DNA of 64,000 nucleotides from Liolophura sinensis (Eukaryota > Mollusca > Polyplacophora > Chitonida > Chitonidae): the NCBI RefSeq assembly GCF_032854445.1, contig NC_088295.1, forward strand, positions 91,941,805-92,005,804. Reading direction: 5' to 3'. Made by a program: the position numbers and the translations under genes. How positions within the stretch are numbered: position 1 is the first letter of the stretch; each line of letters begins with the position of its first letter. Of this stretch, positions 1 through 13,372 are shown piece after piece. Under the pieces are notes generated by a model that ran no database searches, was not told the DNA's origin, and saw only the letters and a program-made list of their open reading frames with translations.

Positions 1-1263
1 ACACAGGGTAGGACTTTACAACCAAAAAACCAGCGTGTGTTGAAATCCTGTGAGGGCTATTAAGCCAGGCCACCTCAGGCTATTGTCGACTCTGGGAGGA
101 TGGGATGTCAGTGAAATTCCTGTCTGAGGGGTCAGGAGGCGGTACAGCAGGATATAAGTACATCAGACCACTTCCGGGACAGGCAGGCGTCTCTCTGGTA
201 ACCAGGTATATGCGCAACGGTCCTCTGTCAACCTCTCCCCAACAAGCGCTCCTGCTGCATTGTCTGCAAAAGAGAAGAGCTTCGTTCAGAAGGGGGGTAA
301 TTATGGCCGTCCTCAATGGCTGCTTGGCAAGTAGGCTTATTGATTTACACTAGGTCTCATTGAAGGCAGCATACCGTTTTGACATAAAACTTCCCCAGAC
401 AATAAAGGACGGAAATATTCCCCCACACCTCTCCCATTACGGCTCTGTGGTATAACAGGACGATTACACTCAAAGAGAAAGGAAGGCGGAACCAACGGAA
501 GAAATAAGAATAAAAATAAAATGGTCTATTCCACGTTGTCTACCAGTTTTCCATTAAGGCCCTCTCTAGAATTCTCCACTGGCCCCGTCTCTACGCTGGG
601 GTATCAGGACCATCTGTGAGTGGCCTCGTGTTCTTATTAAGGTGATACGAGCTCGCCCAGTGATTAATTTGAGCGGGGAAATTACGAACACGGGGCAGAC
701 GAAATATTCCAAGCATAAATTCTTAAATACTTTATTAAGAGGCAATCCAAACAAGAGGCGTGGTGATGTGTTGGAATTGGCCTTGATTTACCATGAGAGG
801 CTGCTCTTGTCAGCTGACCGCCCATGGAGATATGATGAGGTTTAATCACAGCCGCTCACACCAGCCCTCTGCTCTAACCCTATTCACACCATGCAGATTG
901 ATCGCTGCTTCTAGCGGGTACCATACACGCATAATCCTGTTCGTCTTCAGCCGCTACGATCTGTGTCTCCTAGTTTACGGTTCAGAGAGATATAGACACA
1001 GCTTAACTTATGTCGAATGCGTTAGGGAAAGTATAGACTTTCTGTGAATTTGTGCTATGCAGTTTTTCTTACATAGTCTACAAACTTGGGAAAGTATCTT
1101 TCTGGTATTTTTAGTAAGATCTCATTAGCAAAGGTCTATCGAAGCAGGCTCTGGCGTCTAACGAAGACATGGGAAATATAAGTTATACATAAGGCCACAT
1201 CATGGAAGCAAAACGAGAGTAGTGACGACAGGGTGACAGTTGGCACTTGGTTACAAGTACACG
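1..1263. other. Unassigned sequence, no gene seen
   Basis: Only short open frames of at most about 80 codons occur, on both strands, with no recognisable domain, splice pattern or repeat. I read it as intergenic or intronic sequence. It is somewhat richer in G and C near 100-330 than in the rest. Confidence 0.55.
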
Positions 1264-1420
1264 TTATTTATTTATTTATTTGATTGGTGTTTTACGCCAT
1301 ACTCAAGAATATTTCACTTATACGACGGCGGCCAGCATTATGATGGGTGGAAACCGGGCACAGCCCGGGGGAAACACACCACCATTCGCAGGTTGCTGAC
1401 AGACCTTCCCAGGTACGTAC
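1264..1420 (+). mobile_element. SINE-like dispersed repeat, family A
   Basis: It starts with an ATTT-rich microsatellite, then GATTGGTGTTTTACGCC, ACTCAAGAATATTTCACTT, a CGACGGCGGCCAGCATTATG block, a GGAAACCGGGCACAGCCCGG hairpin-like block and GCAGGTTGCTGACAGACC. The same series of blocks recurs at 26588 and 47578 and in part at 9389. I know this repeat as common in mollusc genomes; the family assignment rests on memory and on the copies within the window. This is the most complete copy here. It makes no protein. Confidence 0.85.
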
Positions 1421-2045
1421 AAGTACACGATGGAATACAGTCTCTTGTTGACCTACCTCAGTTAAGGTTTTGTTTCAATTGTTGATGTAAATGGGCAGAT
1501 ATCACCAGACCCCTTATCGTTATGGCGTAATTACTTGCAAAAATGCAATGATGTTAATTACTGTCACAAATAAAAGGTATGAACCCTCTGGAGTGCAAGG
1601 TATACTCCTAAAGGTAATACGAAGACGACCAAGATAAAACTAAATGTGTACCATTTTATGCCACAGGTACACAATTTGGTACAATGTGCACATTTGCTAC
1701 AGTTAATGTGTGCATGTGCATCACATCTTGTGCATTTTTGTATACACTTCCTTTTAGAGAGTTGAGAAATGAGGGGGGGAGTACATTAAAAGGAGCAAAT
1801 GTCACGAATTACTTTTTTTCAGTTAGAATTCGTCCTAAAAGAACGACGTTATGCCCATAACCGCCTCTGATTTGTGCCAGACATATCGACAGGCTGTCCA
1901 CGGAAAACAATCGAAAATTTAAAAATAAATACTACCATTCGAACAAAAGGACAAGTATTTCTAATGACGCCGTATTGTCTCATAGCCTGCTCCATTTTGA
2001 ACACCACCAAGGCTAAAATATGAAACATGTTGGGCGTTTGTTAAG
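1421..2045. other. Unassigned AT-rich sequence
   Basis: No gene, array or mobile element was recognised here. Confidence 0.5.
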
Positions 2046-2145
2046 CGATTACCATAGTCCACGGCTTAGACGATTACCATAGTCCAATGCTTAGACGATT
2101 ACCATAGTCCAATGCTTAGACGTTTACCATAGTCCACTGCTAAGC
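2046..2145. repeat. Tandem repeat, 25 bp x 4
   Basis: Four head-to-tail copies share CGATTACCATAGTCCA followed by a short variable part ending in CTTAGA. Copies differ by one to three bases. It is non-coding. Confidence 0.85.
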
Positions 2146-3151
2146 ACTGATCATAGTTTCGTTATACTTAGAGGAAATTTTTCCGGCAGTGGTTTTGCCA
2201 ATAAAGATGTCACACTGAAACTGAATTCAGCACAACATTTTAAATTATTCAATATATTGCACTGGAAACACCGTTTTTGTTTAAACTAAATAACACTTGA
2301 TAATGGCCTCAGGGCGACGAGATGGCCTCAGGTCTCCCATAATTGCTCAAGATAGGCCATTCCTCTTGGTGTTTTTCCTGATCGAGATGTAATTATCTTT
2401 GACTATAGCTTTGCGCCATTTATTCATATCTTACAGTAATAAAGAATTTGTGTGATAGATTTAACAGGACTGTAGATTAATTGAATCGGTCGAAAGTTGT
2501 ACCTTTAATGGCAAACTTTATCCATTTTTAGGTTTAGAAGGCAATGCGGGTGTCTAATTGGTAAGACCTAAGCGTAGAGGGCCGACAGGAGATGGAGTAG
2601 CCAGCCAGTGGGTCATCTCAGCAGTCATTTCAGGGGACCGGACCGTCCAGCAGATATATTATGTTTGGAATTGGATACAAGCAAGATAAAATTAGCTACA
2701 GTGATCGGGGACCCAAGTTCGTCTCCAGAGAAGGGAACTCAGTCACACTTCTATTAAGCAGGGAGATTGTTGGACACACCGGCCGGCCAGTACAGTGTGG
2801 CTTAAGCAGTAATTTTTCAGCATCTCTTTTCTGCCACAACACACTGACCATCATGTGACCATATATGCCTGGCACAACCATTGCAACAGATGGACATTTC
2901 GAACACTGTAACCACATTATACATTCATGGTCACGTAATGACTAAGGTTACTGTTGAATATTGTTACAACATTATACATTCATTGGGACATCTTGGCTAG
3001 CTTTATTATGGAACAGTGATACCACTTTCTACCAATGGGGTCATTTCTGACTTAAGTGTGGCATTGATGAAGTCCACTGTTACCACGTTACACTACTGGT
3101 ACCGGCTTTTGTCTAACGTGTATCATCTCTGTGAAACACTGTTATAGTGAC
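2146..3151. other. Unassigned sequence before the 58-bp array
   Basis: No gene was recognised. The last 100 bases (about 3050-3150) contain phrases such as ACTGTTAC and TCATC that may be eroded copies of the adjoining 58-bp unit. Confidence 0.45.
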
Positions 3152-3770
3152 GTACTGTACCGCTAAACTACCTGCGTCATCAACACAACCGCTAGTCTGT
3201 CATCGTCATGTACTGTACCGCTAACCTACCTGCGTCATCAATACTACCGCTAATCTGTCATCGTGATGTACCGTAGCGCTAACCTATCTGCGTCATCAAC
3301 ACTACCGCTAGTCTGTCATCGTGATGTACTGTACCGTCATCAACACTACCGCAAGTCTGTCATCATGATGAACTGTACCGCTAGCCAACCTGCGTCATCA
3401 ACACTACCGCTAGTCTGTCATCGTGATGTACTGTATCCCTAGCCAACCTGCGTCATCAACACTACCGCGAGTCTGTAATCGTGATGTACTATACCGCTAA
3501 CCTATCTGTGTCATCAACACTACCGCTAGTCTGTCATTATGATGTACTGTTCCGCTAGCCAACCTGCGTCATCAACACTCCCGCTAGTCTGTAATCGTGA
3601 CATACTATTCCGTTAACCTACCTGTGTCATCAACACTACCGCTAGTCTGTCGCCGTGATGTACTGTACCGCTAGCCGACCTGCGTCATCAACACTACCGT
3701 TAGTCTGTAATCGTGATGTACTGCATCCTTAACCAACATGCGTCATCTAGTCTGTCATGGTGTTGTACTG
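3152..3770. repeat. Tandem repeat, 58 bp, about 10.5 copies
   Basis: The anchor GCGTCATCAACACTACCGC recurs at intervals of 58 bases (for example at 3174, 3232 and 3290). The other half of the unit reads TAGTCTGTCATCGTGATG and TACTGTACCGCTA. One copy near 3320 is shortened and the last copies are diverged. The unit is not a multiple of three and shows no coding character. Confidence 0.92.
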
Positions 3771-5894
3771 TTCTGGTAATCTACCAACATCATCAACATT
3801 AACAGCAGTATGACATCCTCTATATGACACCAGTAATCTTTCATCATTAATAGTATTAGAAAAAAAAGTCTACCAATGGTAAAGAGGCAGCCTAGGAAAT
3901 CTCATCGTATACAGCCATATTCACTGTGTCATATTTATAAGATAGAGATAATTCTTTTTGGTTTAGCCTAGAGGGTTGTCTTTAAAAGATCAGGATTTAT
4001 TCCAGAAGGCAAAAGTCAAACTTCCGGGAAGCCCATTCAGTAAGATCCTTTAAAAATATTGAAGGCTTTAGCAAAAGAAGATTTGACATTTGGCCTCGAT
4101 TATTGGAGCCCCTACGGACAAACTTGTCTCTGGTCGTTTGAAGGTGATTTTGAATATTCCAGTAGGTTTTCTGTGATACTGTTAGTGCGGTGGTCCCAAG
4201 CGAGACGCCCAACTAGCCTGTAATGGACGAGCAACTCTCTCCATCGGCGCGCAAATCTGTTTTGACATTTTTACAATTACCCATGTAAACAAAAAACTAG
4301 GCTTCGAATTTCCTAACGTCAACCCCAATAACGGTCAAGGTGTAATACGTAGTTAGTGACGCTGATTCTACCTGACAAGACGGTTCACTGAATAACTAAC
4401 TATTGCAATATGCCATACCCTTTCTTCTTCAGTTTTTACTCATTTGACACAAAAGTTTATACTGATAGCGCTGATCTGTTTAGTCGTTGACGTTAAAGGT
4501 CAGGAAGTATCACTACATTTCAAGCTGAACCCAGACATTTAGGCGTACAACACTAAAAACACAAAAACTCAATCAGCAGATAAGAGCGCGTTTCTGTGAC
4601 ACGACCTTGATGAATGGCTAAATTCATCACACATACCAAGCTTTCTAACAGTGTTCAGAAACAACAAAAACCTTACAATGTACCTATGACAAAGGACAGT
4701 ACAAAATGTTACCGCGCATATAATCATTAGGATGTGTGCAACAATTTCTTTTACTATTTACTATATGTCAGACAGCTGACTTACATAAGTTACCTGCCTC
4801 ACATATATATATATTGATTTACAAGATGTATAAAGGGCAGACCGTTCACTGGCCAAACCACTCCCTGAAAGGTTGCTATCAACGTCTTCCGACACAATCT
4901 GCAAGAAGAGTTCTGTCTTAATGACCAATCAATGGTCATTTCATTCAGAACATAAGACACAAAACCAAATGACGGCTTTATCTGGAAAGAGTAAGTCACC
5001 GAATTGTTTCGTTCAGCAGATGAAACACCCAATGATGTATGCAGTTATAAAGGTGTGTGCCGAAGTGATACCAGAAACTAAAGAGGAAAAACCAAGTCCC
5101 CAGCCACTGAATGATTGGTGAAATTAAGTGAATTTGGACATCAAAAGAGACATTCCTATTCTAGTTCCTAATCAAAATGGCCGGTCCAGGTCAACGATAG
5201 CACGACCAATTCCCCCAGAAGACATTCAAAACAAACCACGACAGAAATAAGAAAAGTAGATAAAGCACGAAATTAAGACGGATTCAATAAAAGAGAAGCA
5301 GTCAACAGTGCTCAGTGATGTTTGAAAGATGTAAGATATGTTCTAAGCGACTGAGTGATATCAGTACTCAAACCGTGTACCATGCCGGAATATAAATTGT
5401 CGATGACAAAGGACGTATCTCAGTTGCACTTTGACGGCAACTGTTTACATATCCAGCTAATATTTTGGATAGCTTGCATTTATTATGAACATGGGGAAAT
5501 TCTGTAATCAGCATTTATCTAAATTTCTAATAAAACAAGTTGGTAAAATGAGAAAATAATGATATTTTGAAGTGGTAGAGTAGTGGGACGATCGACTGAA
5601 GGCAGCAGAAAATCGGGCTGTTGGATTCTCACTAACACAGACTGAATACCTGATTAGTTCCGACCTAGATATCACATACAGTTTAGAACCAGTCATTGTA
5701 TCGTATAGTACTCATGCGTCAACGTACGAGAAAGGCGAGCGTATTAACTAGCCCTCTACTCCTAAAGCATACAATTACAGAAGAACTGGAGCAAATAGAA
5801 AAATGCCACACTCCTGATCAACCTAATGAACATTTGACCATCTAATACATCTACACCGTGTTAATAGGGTAAGTGATAAGTGAGAGGGACAGGG
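3771..5894. other. Unassigned sequence, no gene seen
   Basis: Open frames up to about 80 codons occur on both strands (for example 4799-5032 minus and 4873-5121 plus). None has a recognisable motif and they overlap one another in opposite directions, so I treat them as chance. Confidence 0.5.
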
Positions 5895-7604
5895 CAAGCA
5901 CCTAACGAACAACAACGTGATCTGGATAAGCATGGCTCGATACTTATCTGAAGCACCTAGTGAAAAACAACGTGATTTGGATAGGCATGGCTCGATACTT
6001 ATCTGAAGCACCTAGTAAAAAACAACGTGATTTGGATAGGCATGGCTCCATACTTATCTGAAGCACCTGGTGAAAAACACCGTGATTTGGATAGGCATGG
6101 CTCCATACTTATCTGAAGCACCTAGTGAAAAACAACGTGATTTGGATAGGCATGGCTCGATACTTATCTGAAGCACCTAGTGAAAAACAACGTGATCTGG
6201 GTAGGCATGGCTCGAAACTTATCCGAAGCACCTAGTGAAAAACAACGCGATCTGGGTAGGCATGGCTCCATACTTATCTGAAGCACCTAGTGAAAAACAA
6301 CGTGATCTGGATAGGCATGGCTCGATACTTATCTGAAGCACCTAGTGAAAAACAACGTGATCTGGATAGGCATGGCTCCATACTTATCTAAAGCACCTAG
6401 TGAAAAACAACGTGATCTGGATAGGCATGGCTCCATACTTATCTGAAGCACCTAGTGAAAAACAACGTGATCTGGATAGGTATGGCTCCATACTTATCTG
6501 AAGCACCTAGTGAAAAACAACGTGATCTGGATAGACATGGCTCGATACTTATCTGAAGCACCTAGTGAAAAACAACGTGATCTGGATAGGCATGGCTCGA
6601 TGCTTATCTGAAGCACCTAGTGAAAAACAACGCGATCTGGATAGGCATGGCTCCATACTTATCTAAAGCACTCAGCGAAAAACAACGTGATCTGGATAGG
6701 CATGGCTCGATACTTATCTGAAGCACCTAGTGAAAAACAACGTGATCTGGATAGGCATGGCTCCATACTTATCCGAAGCACCTAGTGAAAAACAACGTGA
6801 TTTGGATAGGCATGGCTCGATACTTATCTGAAGCACCTAGTGAAAAACAACGTGATTTGGATAGGCATGGCCCCATACTTATGTGAAGCACCTAGTGAAA
6901 AACAACGTGATCTGGATAGGCATGGCTCCATACTTATCTGAAGCACCTAGTGAAAAACAACGTGATCTGGATAGGCATGGCTCCATACTTATCTGAAGCA
7001 CCTAGTGAAAAACAACGTGATTCGGATAGGCATGGCTCCATACTTATCTGAAGCACCTAGTGAAAAACAACGTGATCTGGATAGGCATGGTTCGATACTT
7101 ATCTGAAGCACCTAGTGAAAAACAACGTGATCTGGATAGGCATGGCTCCATACTTATCTGAAGCACCTAGTGAAAAACAACGTGATTTGGATAGGCATGG
7201 CTCCATACTTATCTGAAGCACCTAGTGAAAAACAACGTGATCTGGATAGGCATGGCTCGATGCTTATCTGAAGCACCTAGTGAAAAACAACGTGATCTGG
7301 ATAGGCATGGCTCGATACTTATCTGAAGCACCTAGCGAAAAACAACGTGATCTGGATAGGCATGGCTCGATACTTATCTGAAGCACCTAGTGAAAAACAA
7401 CGTGATCTGGATAGGCATGGCTCCATACTTATCTGAAGCACCTAGTGAAAAACAACGTGATCTGGATAGGCATGGCTCGATACTTATCTGAAGCACCTAG
7501 TGAAAAACAACGTGATCTGGATAGGCATGGCTCCATACTTATCTGAAGCACCTAGTGAAAAACAACGTGATTTGGATAGGCATGGCTCGATACTTATCCG
7601 AAGC
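5895..7604. repeat. Tandem satellite, 55 bp, about 31 copies
   Basis: Copies follow each other without spacers. Anchors are GAAGCACCTAGTGAAAAACA, ACGTGATCTGGATAGGCATG and GCTCGATACTTATCT. Neighbouring copies differ mainly at a few positions: C or T in GATCTGG/GATTTGG, G or C in GGCTCGATA/GGCTCCATA, and rare single changes. Both the first copy (CTAACGAACAAC) and the last (CCGAAGC) are diverged, as expected at array edges. The 55-base unit shifts frame each copy, so no long open frame exists. This is the longest near-homogeneous array in the window. Confidence 0.97.
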
Positions 7605-9388
7605 TACTAAAACAGACTGGTAAAAGGAGAACTAAAACAGTTAGTAAATATGTTCCCAATACAGGAGTAAACCATATAATATACAGATATATTTAAAAAC
7701 CCGTTTCGGGGTTCATGGGTGTTACCGGTGTTACCAAATGTATAGTTCATTGAGAATTTAGAATTGCACGAATCTCTTCATTTTCTTTACTTAAATTTGT
7801 TAAGTTTTTTTCTGCTGTATGTAGACATCCTTTATTTGATCTAAGGTGACATATTACATCATTAGCGGTGATCAATGAATGTGTTGACTGTAGACTATCT
7901 GTAGGTCCGCACCAAATCGTATTACCTTTTGATGAATGCGGAATTTATCGCAGTTATATGGGTTTTAGTTAGGAACCGTAACGTGCGGAAAACTGTACAA
8001 AGTAGGTGATGTAAATAGGACATAACGTAGCAGATTCAGACACAAGTATAAACCTGAAAATCAGACAAAAGTGTTAACAGTTTGACTGGCGTATTTGGAC
8101 GATGTCAAACGAACAAGGCACGGACAATTGATGCTTTATTAAACATAGCACGACTTGATAGGTTGCTACATACAGGGCAAGGAGACGCCATATTCCACTG
8201 ATTCTTTCATTCATACATGCAGGGAAGATTAGAATAAAACCATATATGGACGTAGGTCTAAGAAAACATTTGCGATTGACCATCTGTAAACCGGATCTGA
8301 AGGCACATACTCACCCTAACGATTGTCACCAGAGAAAGACCTCGTCAAATAGAATTGGTAAAGACTGATAATGATCGATGAGCAAATCGTGTTGGCCTGT
8401 ATATGATCTGACGCCTCCTGGATGCCCCTACCGCTGTTACAGGTAATTTGATTTCTTTAGCCAGGTACGTTTAATTAGCTCAGTTCAAAAACGCTATCTA
8501 AAAGGCTAATGAGAGCGCCTGTTTTTACATACAGCATGAATACTGGCTGCAAGCACGAATGGCAACACATACATCAGCCTGGTTAGATGAGGTCACGGTG
8601 TGCTTACAACACACCTATAACAGAGGATCAAATACTCAAGTGAGTTTGCCACAATATAGAGGCAGCCAACTGCCTTAACAGCAGTACTGGCTTAAAAATG
8701 GAATGGTGAAGTTAGACGATATTCTATTTTACCTGATACAGTGGGACATTCATTCTGCTATGTGGAGTGAGGAACGCCTTGTATCAGCGGGAACAGCTAG
8801 ATGACGCACTGAGCAATCCGTTACAAGAAAGCAAATTTGTCACCATCTAACATACAATGCCGGTAAAAAGGTTCCACATAGAGAATATAACCTTTCCAGT
8901 TCCGGGTTCGGCGCTGAGATTTAAGAGTGTTGGCAAAGAGGACACATAAAACTGTATCTAGGATGCAACCACTGACCCTGGAAACTTGGTTTTCGATGAG
9001 GTCCGCGCCACGCAGCATCTCCCAGGGGACAAACTCGGGGAAGAAAACGACTTGAGTCCAAACAAGAGTCGTCGGGTTAATCGCCCCTAAACAGGGCGTA
9101 ATCGCTGTGTTATTGGATTAGAAGAAAAAACACATGCTGTGAAGCTTAGCCATAACAGAGTTTATTTGTGCCACCGACCAGGCGCTGTTAGCCACAAATA
9201 AAGGGATAGTAGTTCATATTTCATCCACCTTCGTGTCGTAATGAGCATCACAACCTTCTCAAAACGCCTATATGTAGTCAAAGAACTCAACAGCTCGTCC
9301 AAAAAGTTATCTGTATATTTTAAAATTGCGTCACGCAACCATGTTGCCATTAAAACATCATCATCAAATCATTACGGCAGAATAGATT
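7605..9388. other. Unassigned sequence, no gene seen
   Basis: Only short overlapping open frames of 60-70 codons occur (8074-8283, 8821-9018 and 9162-9350, all minus). None has a recognisable domain. Confidence 0.5.
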
Positions 9389-9450
9389 TCTTTATTTAAT
9401 TGGTGTTCAAAGCCCTGCTCAAGAATTTTTCATTTATATGACGAAGGTTA
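9389..9450 (+). mobile_element. SINE-like repeat family A, 5' fragment
   Basis: The stretch TTTCTTTATTTAATTGGTG, then CTGCTCAAGAATTTTTCATT and TATATGACGAAGG, matches the start and core of family A. The CCGGG hairpin part and the end are missing, so this is a truncated or decayed copy. It lies about 85 bases before the 29-bp array. Confidence 0.7.
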
Positions 9451-9534
9451 GGTTCACCGGTGAAATGAAGGAATAGATCTTTTCAGATTATCTGTGACTA
9501 AAGTCACAGTTCCGACCTGTAGATGTTGTTGTGA

Positions 9535-10508
9535 TCCAACAAAGTGATATCCACACAGAGTGATCTAATAAGATGACACCCACACAGGATTATCTAACAA
9601 GATGACACCCACATATAGTGATCTAACAAAATGACACCCACATAGGGTGATCTAACAAAATGACATCCACATAGGGTGATCTAACAAAATGACACCCACG
9701 CAGGGTGATCTAGCATAATGACATCGACACAGGGTGATCTAAGGAAATGACGCCCACACAGGGGGATCTAACAAAAATGACATCCACACAGGGTGATCTG
9801 ACAAAGTGACAGTGACACAGGATAATGGAACAAGATCACAGTGACACTAGGTAATTTAACAAGATGACAGCGACACAGGGTAATGTAACAAGATGGCAGC
9901 GACACAGAGTAATGGAACAAGATGACAGCGACACAGGGTACTGCAACAAGATGACAGTGACGCTGGGTAATGGAACAAGATGACAGTGATACAGAGTAAT
10001 GTAACAAGATGACAGCGACACAGAGTAATTGAACAAGATGACAATGACACTGGGTAATGGAACAAGATGACAGCCACACAGAGTAATGGAACAAGATGAC
10101 AGCGACACAGAGTAATGGAACAAGATGACAGCGACACAGAGTAATGGAACAAAATGACAGCGATACAGAGTAATATAACAAGATGACAGTGACGCTGGGT
10201 AATGTAACAAGATGACAGTGACGCTGGGTAATGGAACAACATGACAGTGACGCTGGGTAATGGAACAAGATAACAGCGACACAGAGTAATGGAACAAGAT
10301 GACAGCGACACAGAGTAATATAACAAGATGACAGTGACACAGAGTAATGGAACAAGATGACAGTGACGCTAGCTAATGTTACAAGATGGCAGCGACACAG
10401 AGTAATGGAACAAGATGACAATGACACTGGGTAATGTAACAAGATGACACCTATACAGGGTAATGTAACAAGATAACGCTTGTACAGGGTAATGTTACAA
10501 AACTGCAC
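9535..10508. repeat. Tandem repeat, 29 bp, about 33 copies, two subfamilies
   Basis: The first part (to about 9800) uses AACAAAATGACACCCACA plus GGGTGATCT. The rest uses AACAAGATGACAGCGACA plus GAGTAATGG. Spacing stays at 29 bases across the change, for example ATGACA starts at 9602, 9631, 9660 and 9689. Because 29 leaves remainder 2 on division by three, three units make 87 bases. The minus strand is open in all three frames over long stretches (up to 246 codons), so these open frames are an arithmetic by-product and not genes. Confidence 0.95.
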
Positions 10509-11694
10509 CTACACCTCTTGAGTCACCAACATCACACAGGGGCGATAGTACGGAAGCCCCAAAACCATGGATTAAGAAATGTGCCATGCAAAATTGTCAG
10601 GGCTGAAGCTTTGCTACATATGATCCAGAGAAAAGAGTTTTATTGCGAAGAAGAGATGAATAAAGGTATAAAAGGAGAGTAGCTAGGCCTACTTCTTGTG
10701 GAAATAAGCGGGACGGAAATTGTGGGATCCATCTTTATACTGGTATATATACCAAAAGGCAAGCTGGTCGAAAATAGAAAGAATAAATGCTAAGCTGAAA
10801 AGAAGCAGCGGAAATTAACTTGCTCGTTTTAAGTTCACGGATAGGCAAGTCATTCGGATTTAACATGGATTGTTGTTTACCAAAATACGGCACCAGAGAA
10901 GTGGCCAAGAGTGCTGGATTTTAATTAAACCAGATCATTCGGAGAGGGAAAGGCGGTTGAAGTGATCCAACGTCTGCCATTTATTCTCCCTCATTCCCCC
11001 ACCACCTCCACAAACCCCACCCCACCCAATGTCCACCCCTCCTCCTCCCTAATCAAATAATAACTTCATCTCAGCTGGACTATGTTTTACAAAAACGTCC
11101 GCCAAGGACGAACTACACTTGGCAGTGAGTAGGCATACAGATTTATGATAAAGCCAGCCAGAAGCCTTGATTTATGTACAAAGATGAGGGTAGTTGTGGT
11201 GGATGACGAGATATGTATGAGAATTTCGCCGCCACCTGAACGGCTTGGTGATATAACACAGCCCAGTCTCCCTCGTCAATCACGACCTCGGTAGGATACA
11301 GGACGTGAACTCGACGCCGTCTTCACACCGCACCACGATATTTACTTTTGATTAAAGGAACGGAAAGCAATGTGATAATGACTTTTGTCGATATAATGAA
11401 GTCTTTTTGACATGCTACCTTCGGAAAAATCAATTTACCTCTGTCGCAGTCACGTAAGCCTCTCTCAACATCCTGCTTACATGTTCACCAGCCTCATCCT
11501 AACTACATTTATTGAACTGTGCCACGATGACCCGAGACTCGTTTTGTTCTAACGATTCAAATATCTTTATGCCTGTTGTTCTGTTATATAGTCTGATTGG
11601 GACAGATGATCGAGGAAGCGTATATCTTCTAGCCGACTGTTCTACGCATGCGGTTGGGCAGCTTATCAGCTAAGCTGCATTCAGTGTTCAGCCA
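10509..11694. other. Unassigned sequence between arrays
   Basis: No gene was recognised. A C-rich stretch with CCCCACC-type phrases lies at about 10990-11050. Confidence 0.5.
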
Positions 11695-13372
11695 CTGACG
11701 AGGTCTACGGATATGTTAAGTCATGCTATCCTGTCTGGTCTGACTAGGACTGTGATAAGTCATTTTATCCTGCCTGGTCTGAGTAGGTCTACGCCTGCGT
11801 TAAGTCATTCTATCCTGTCTTGTCTGACTAGGACTGTGGTAAGTCATTCTATCCTGCCTGGTCTGAGTAGGTCTACGCCTGCGTTAAGTCATGCTATCCT
11901 GTCTGGTCTGACTAGGACTGTGATAAGTCATTTTATCCTGCCTGGTCTGAGTAGGTCTACGCCTGCGTTAAGTCATTCTATCCTGTCTTGTCTGACTAGG
12001 ACTGTGGTAAGTCATTCTATCCTGTCTGGTCTGAGTAGGTCTACGCCTGCGTTAAGTCATTCTATCCTGTCTTGTCTGACTAGGACTGTGGTAAGTCATT
12101 CTATCCTGTCTGGTCTGACTAGGACTGTGGTAAGTCATTCTATCCTGTCTGGTCTGAGTAGGTCTACGCCTGTCTTAAGTCATTCTATCCTGTCTGGTCT
12201 GACTAGGTCTACGATTGTGTTATGCCATTCTATTTTGTCTGATTATTTCAACGGCTGCTCTTTTGTCTTTCTATCATGTTTAGTCTAACTAGGTCTACGG
12301 CTATGGTAAGTCATTCTGTCCTGTCAGGTCAGACGAGGTCTACGGCTGTGGTGTCATTCTGTCCTGTCTGGTCTGACTAGGTCTACGGCTGTGTTATACC
12401 ATTATATTTTGTCTGATTATTTCAACGGCTGCTCTTTTGTCTTTCTACCATGTTTAGTCTAACTAGGTCTACGGCTGTGGTAAGTCATTCTGTCCTGTCT
12501 AGTCAGACGAGGTCTACGGCTGTGGTAAGTCATTCTGTCCTGTCAGGTCAGACTGGGTCTACGGCTGTGGTAAGTCATTCTGTCCTGTCTGGTCAGACGA
12601 GGTCTACGGCTGTGGTAAGTCATTCTGTCCTGTCAGGTCAGACGAGGTCTACGGCTGTGGTAAGTCATTCTGTCCTGTCAGGTCAGACTGGGTCTACGGC
12701 TGTGGTAAGTCATTTGTCCTGTCAGGTCAGACTGGATCTACGGCTGTGGTAAGTCATTCTGTCCTGTCTGGTCAGACTGGGTCTACGGCTGTGGTAAGTC
12801 ATTCTGTCCTGTCTGGTCAGACGAGGTCTACGGCTGTGGTAAGTCATTCTGTCCTGTCAGGTCAGACTGGGTCTACGGCTGTGGTAAGTCATTCTGTCCT
12901 GTCAGGTCAGACTGGGTCTACGGCTGTGGTAAGTCATTCTGTCCTGTCTGGTCAGACGAGGTCTACGGCTGTGGTAAGTCATTCTGTCCTGTCAGGTCAG
13001 ACAAGGTCTACGCCTGTTTTACGTCATTCTATCCTGTCTGGTCAGACTAGGTCTACGGCTTTGGTACGTCATTCTATCATGCCTGGTCTGAGTAGGACTG
13101 TGGTAAGTCATTCTATCCTATCTGGTCTGAGTAGGTCTACGGCTGTGGTACGTCATTCTATCCTGTCTGGTCAGATTAGGTTTACGGCTGTGGTACGGGT
13201 GTACTATCCTGTCTAGTTTGACTAGGCCTACGGCTGTGTTACGTCATTCTAGCCTGTTTGGTCAGACTAGGTCTACGGTTGTGGTACGGGTGTACTATCC
13301 TGTCTAGTTTGACTAGGCCTACGGCTGTGTTAAACCATTCTATCATGTCTGGTCAGACTAGGTCTACAGTAT
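11695..13372. repeat. Tandem repeat, 45 bp with 84-bp higher-order form
   Basis: The basic unit is AGGTCTACGGCTGTGGTAAG, TCATTCTGTCCTGTCTGGTC, AGACG (45 bases). In the first third, 45-base units alternate with a 39-base version lacking TCTACG, giving an 84-base higher-order unit. A 174-base segment marked by GATTATTTCAACGGCTGCTC is present twice (12241 and 12415). Because 45 is divisible by three, the plus strand keeps long open frames (11713-12288, 12450-12752, 12746-13216) with a 15-residue serine- and valine-rich repeat. Single-base gaps and stops break the frame, there is no convincing start, and I judge it non-coding. Confidence 0.94.

Noticed and set aside
5895-7604. Possible CRISPR-like array
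   Set aside because: The units are contiguous without unique spacers, the surroundings are eukaryotic and there are no cas genes. The same holds for the 29-, 36- and 38-bp arrays.
9768-10508. Open frame of 246 codons on the minus strand
   Set aside because: It is a by-product of the 29-bp array. All three minus frames are open because three units make 87 bases.
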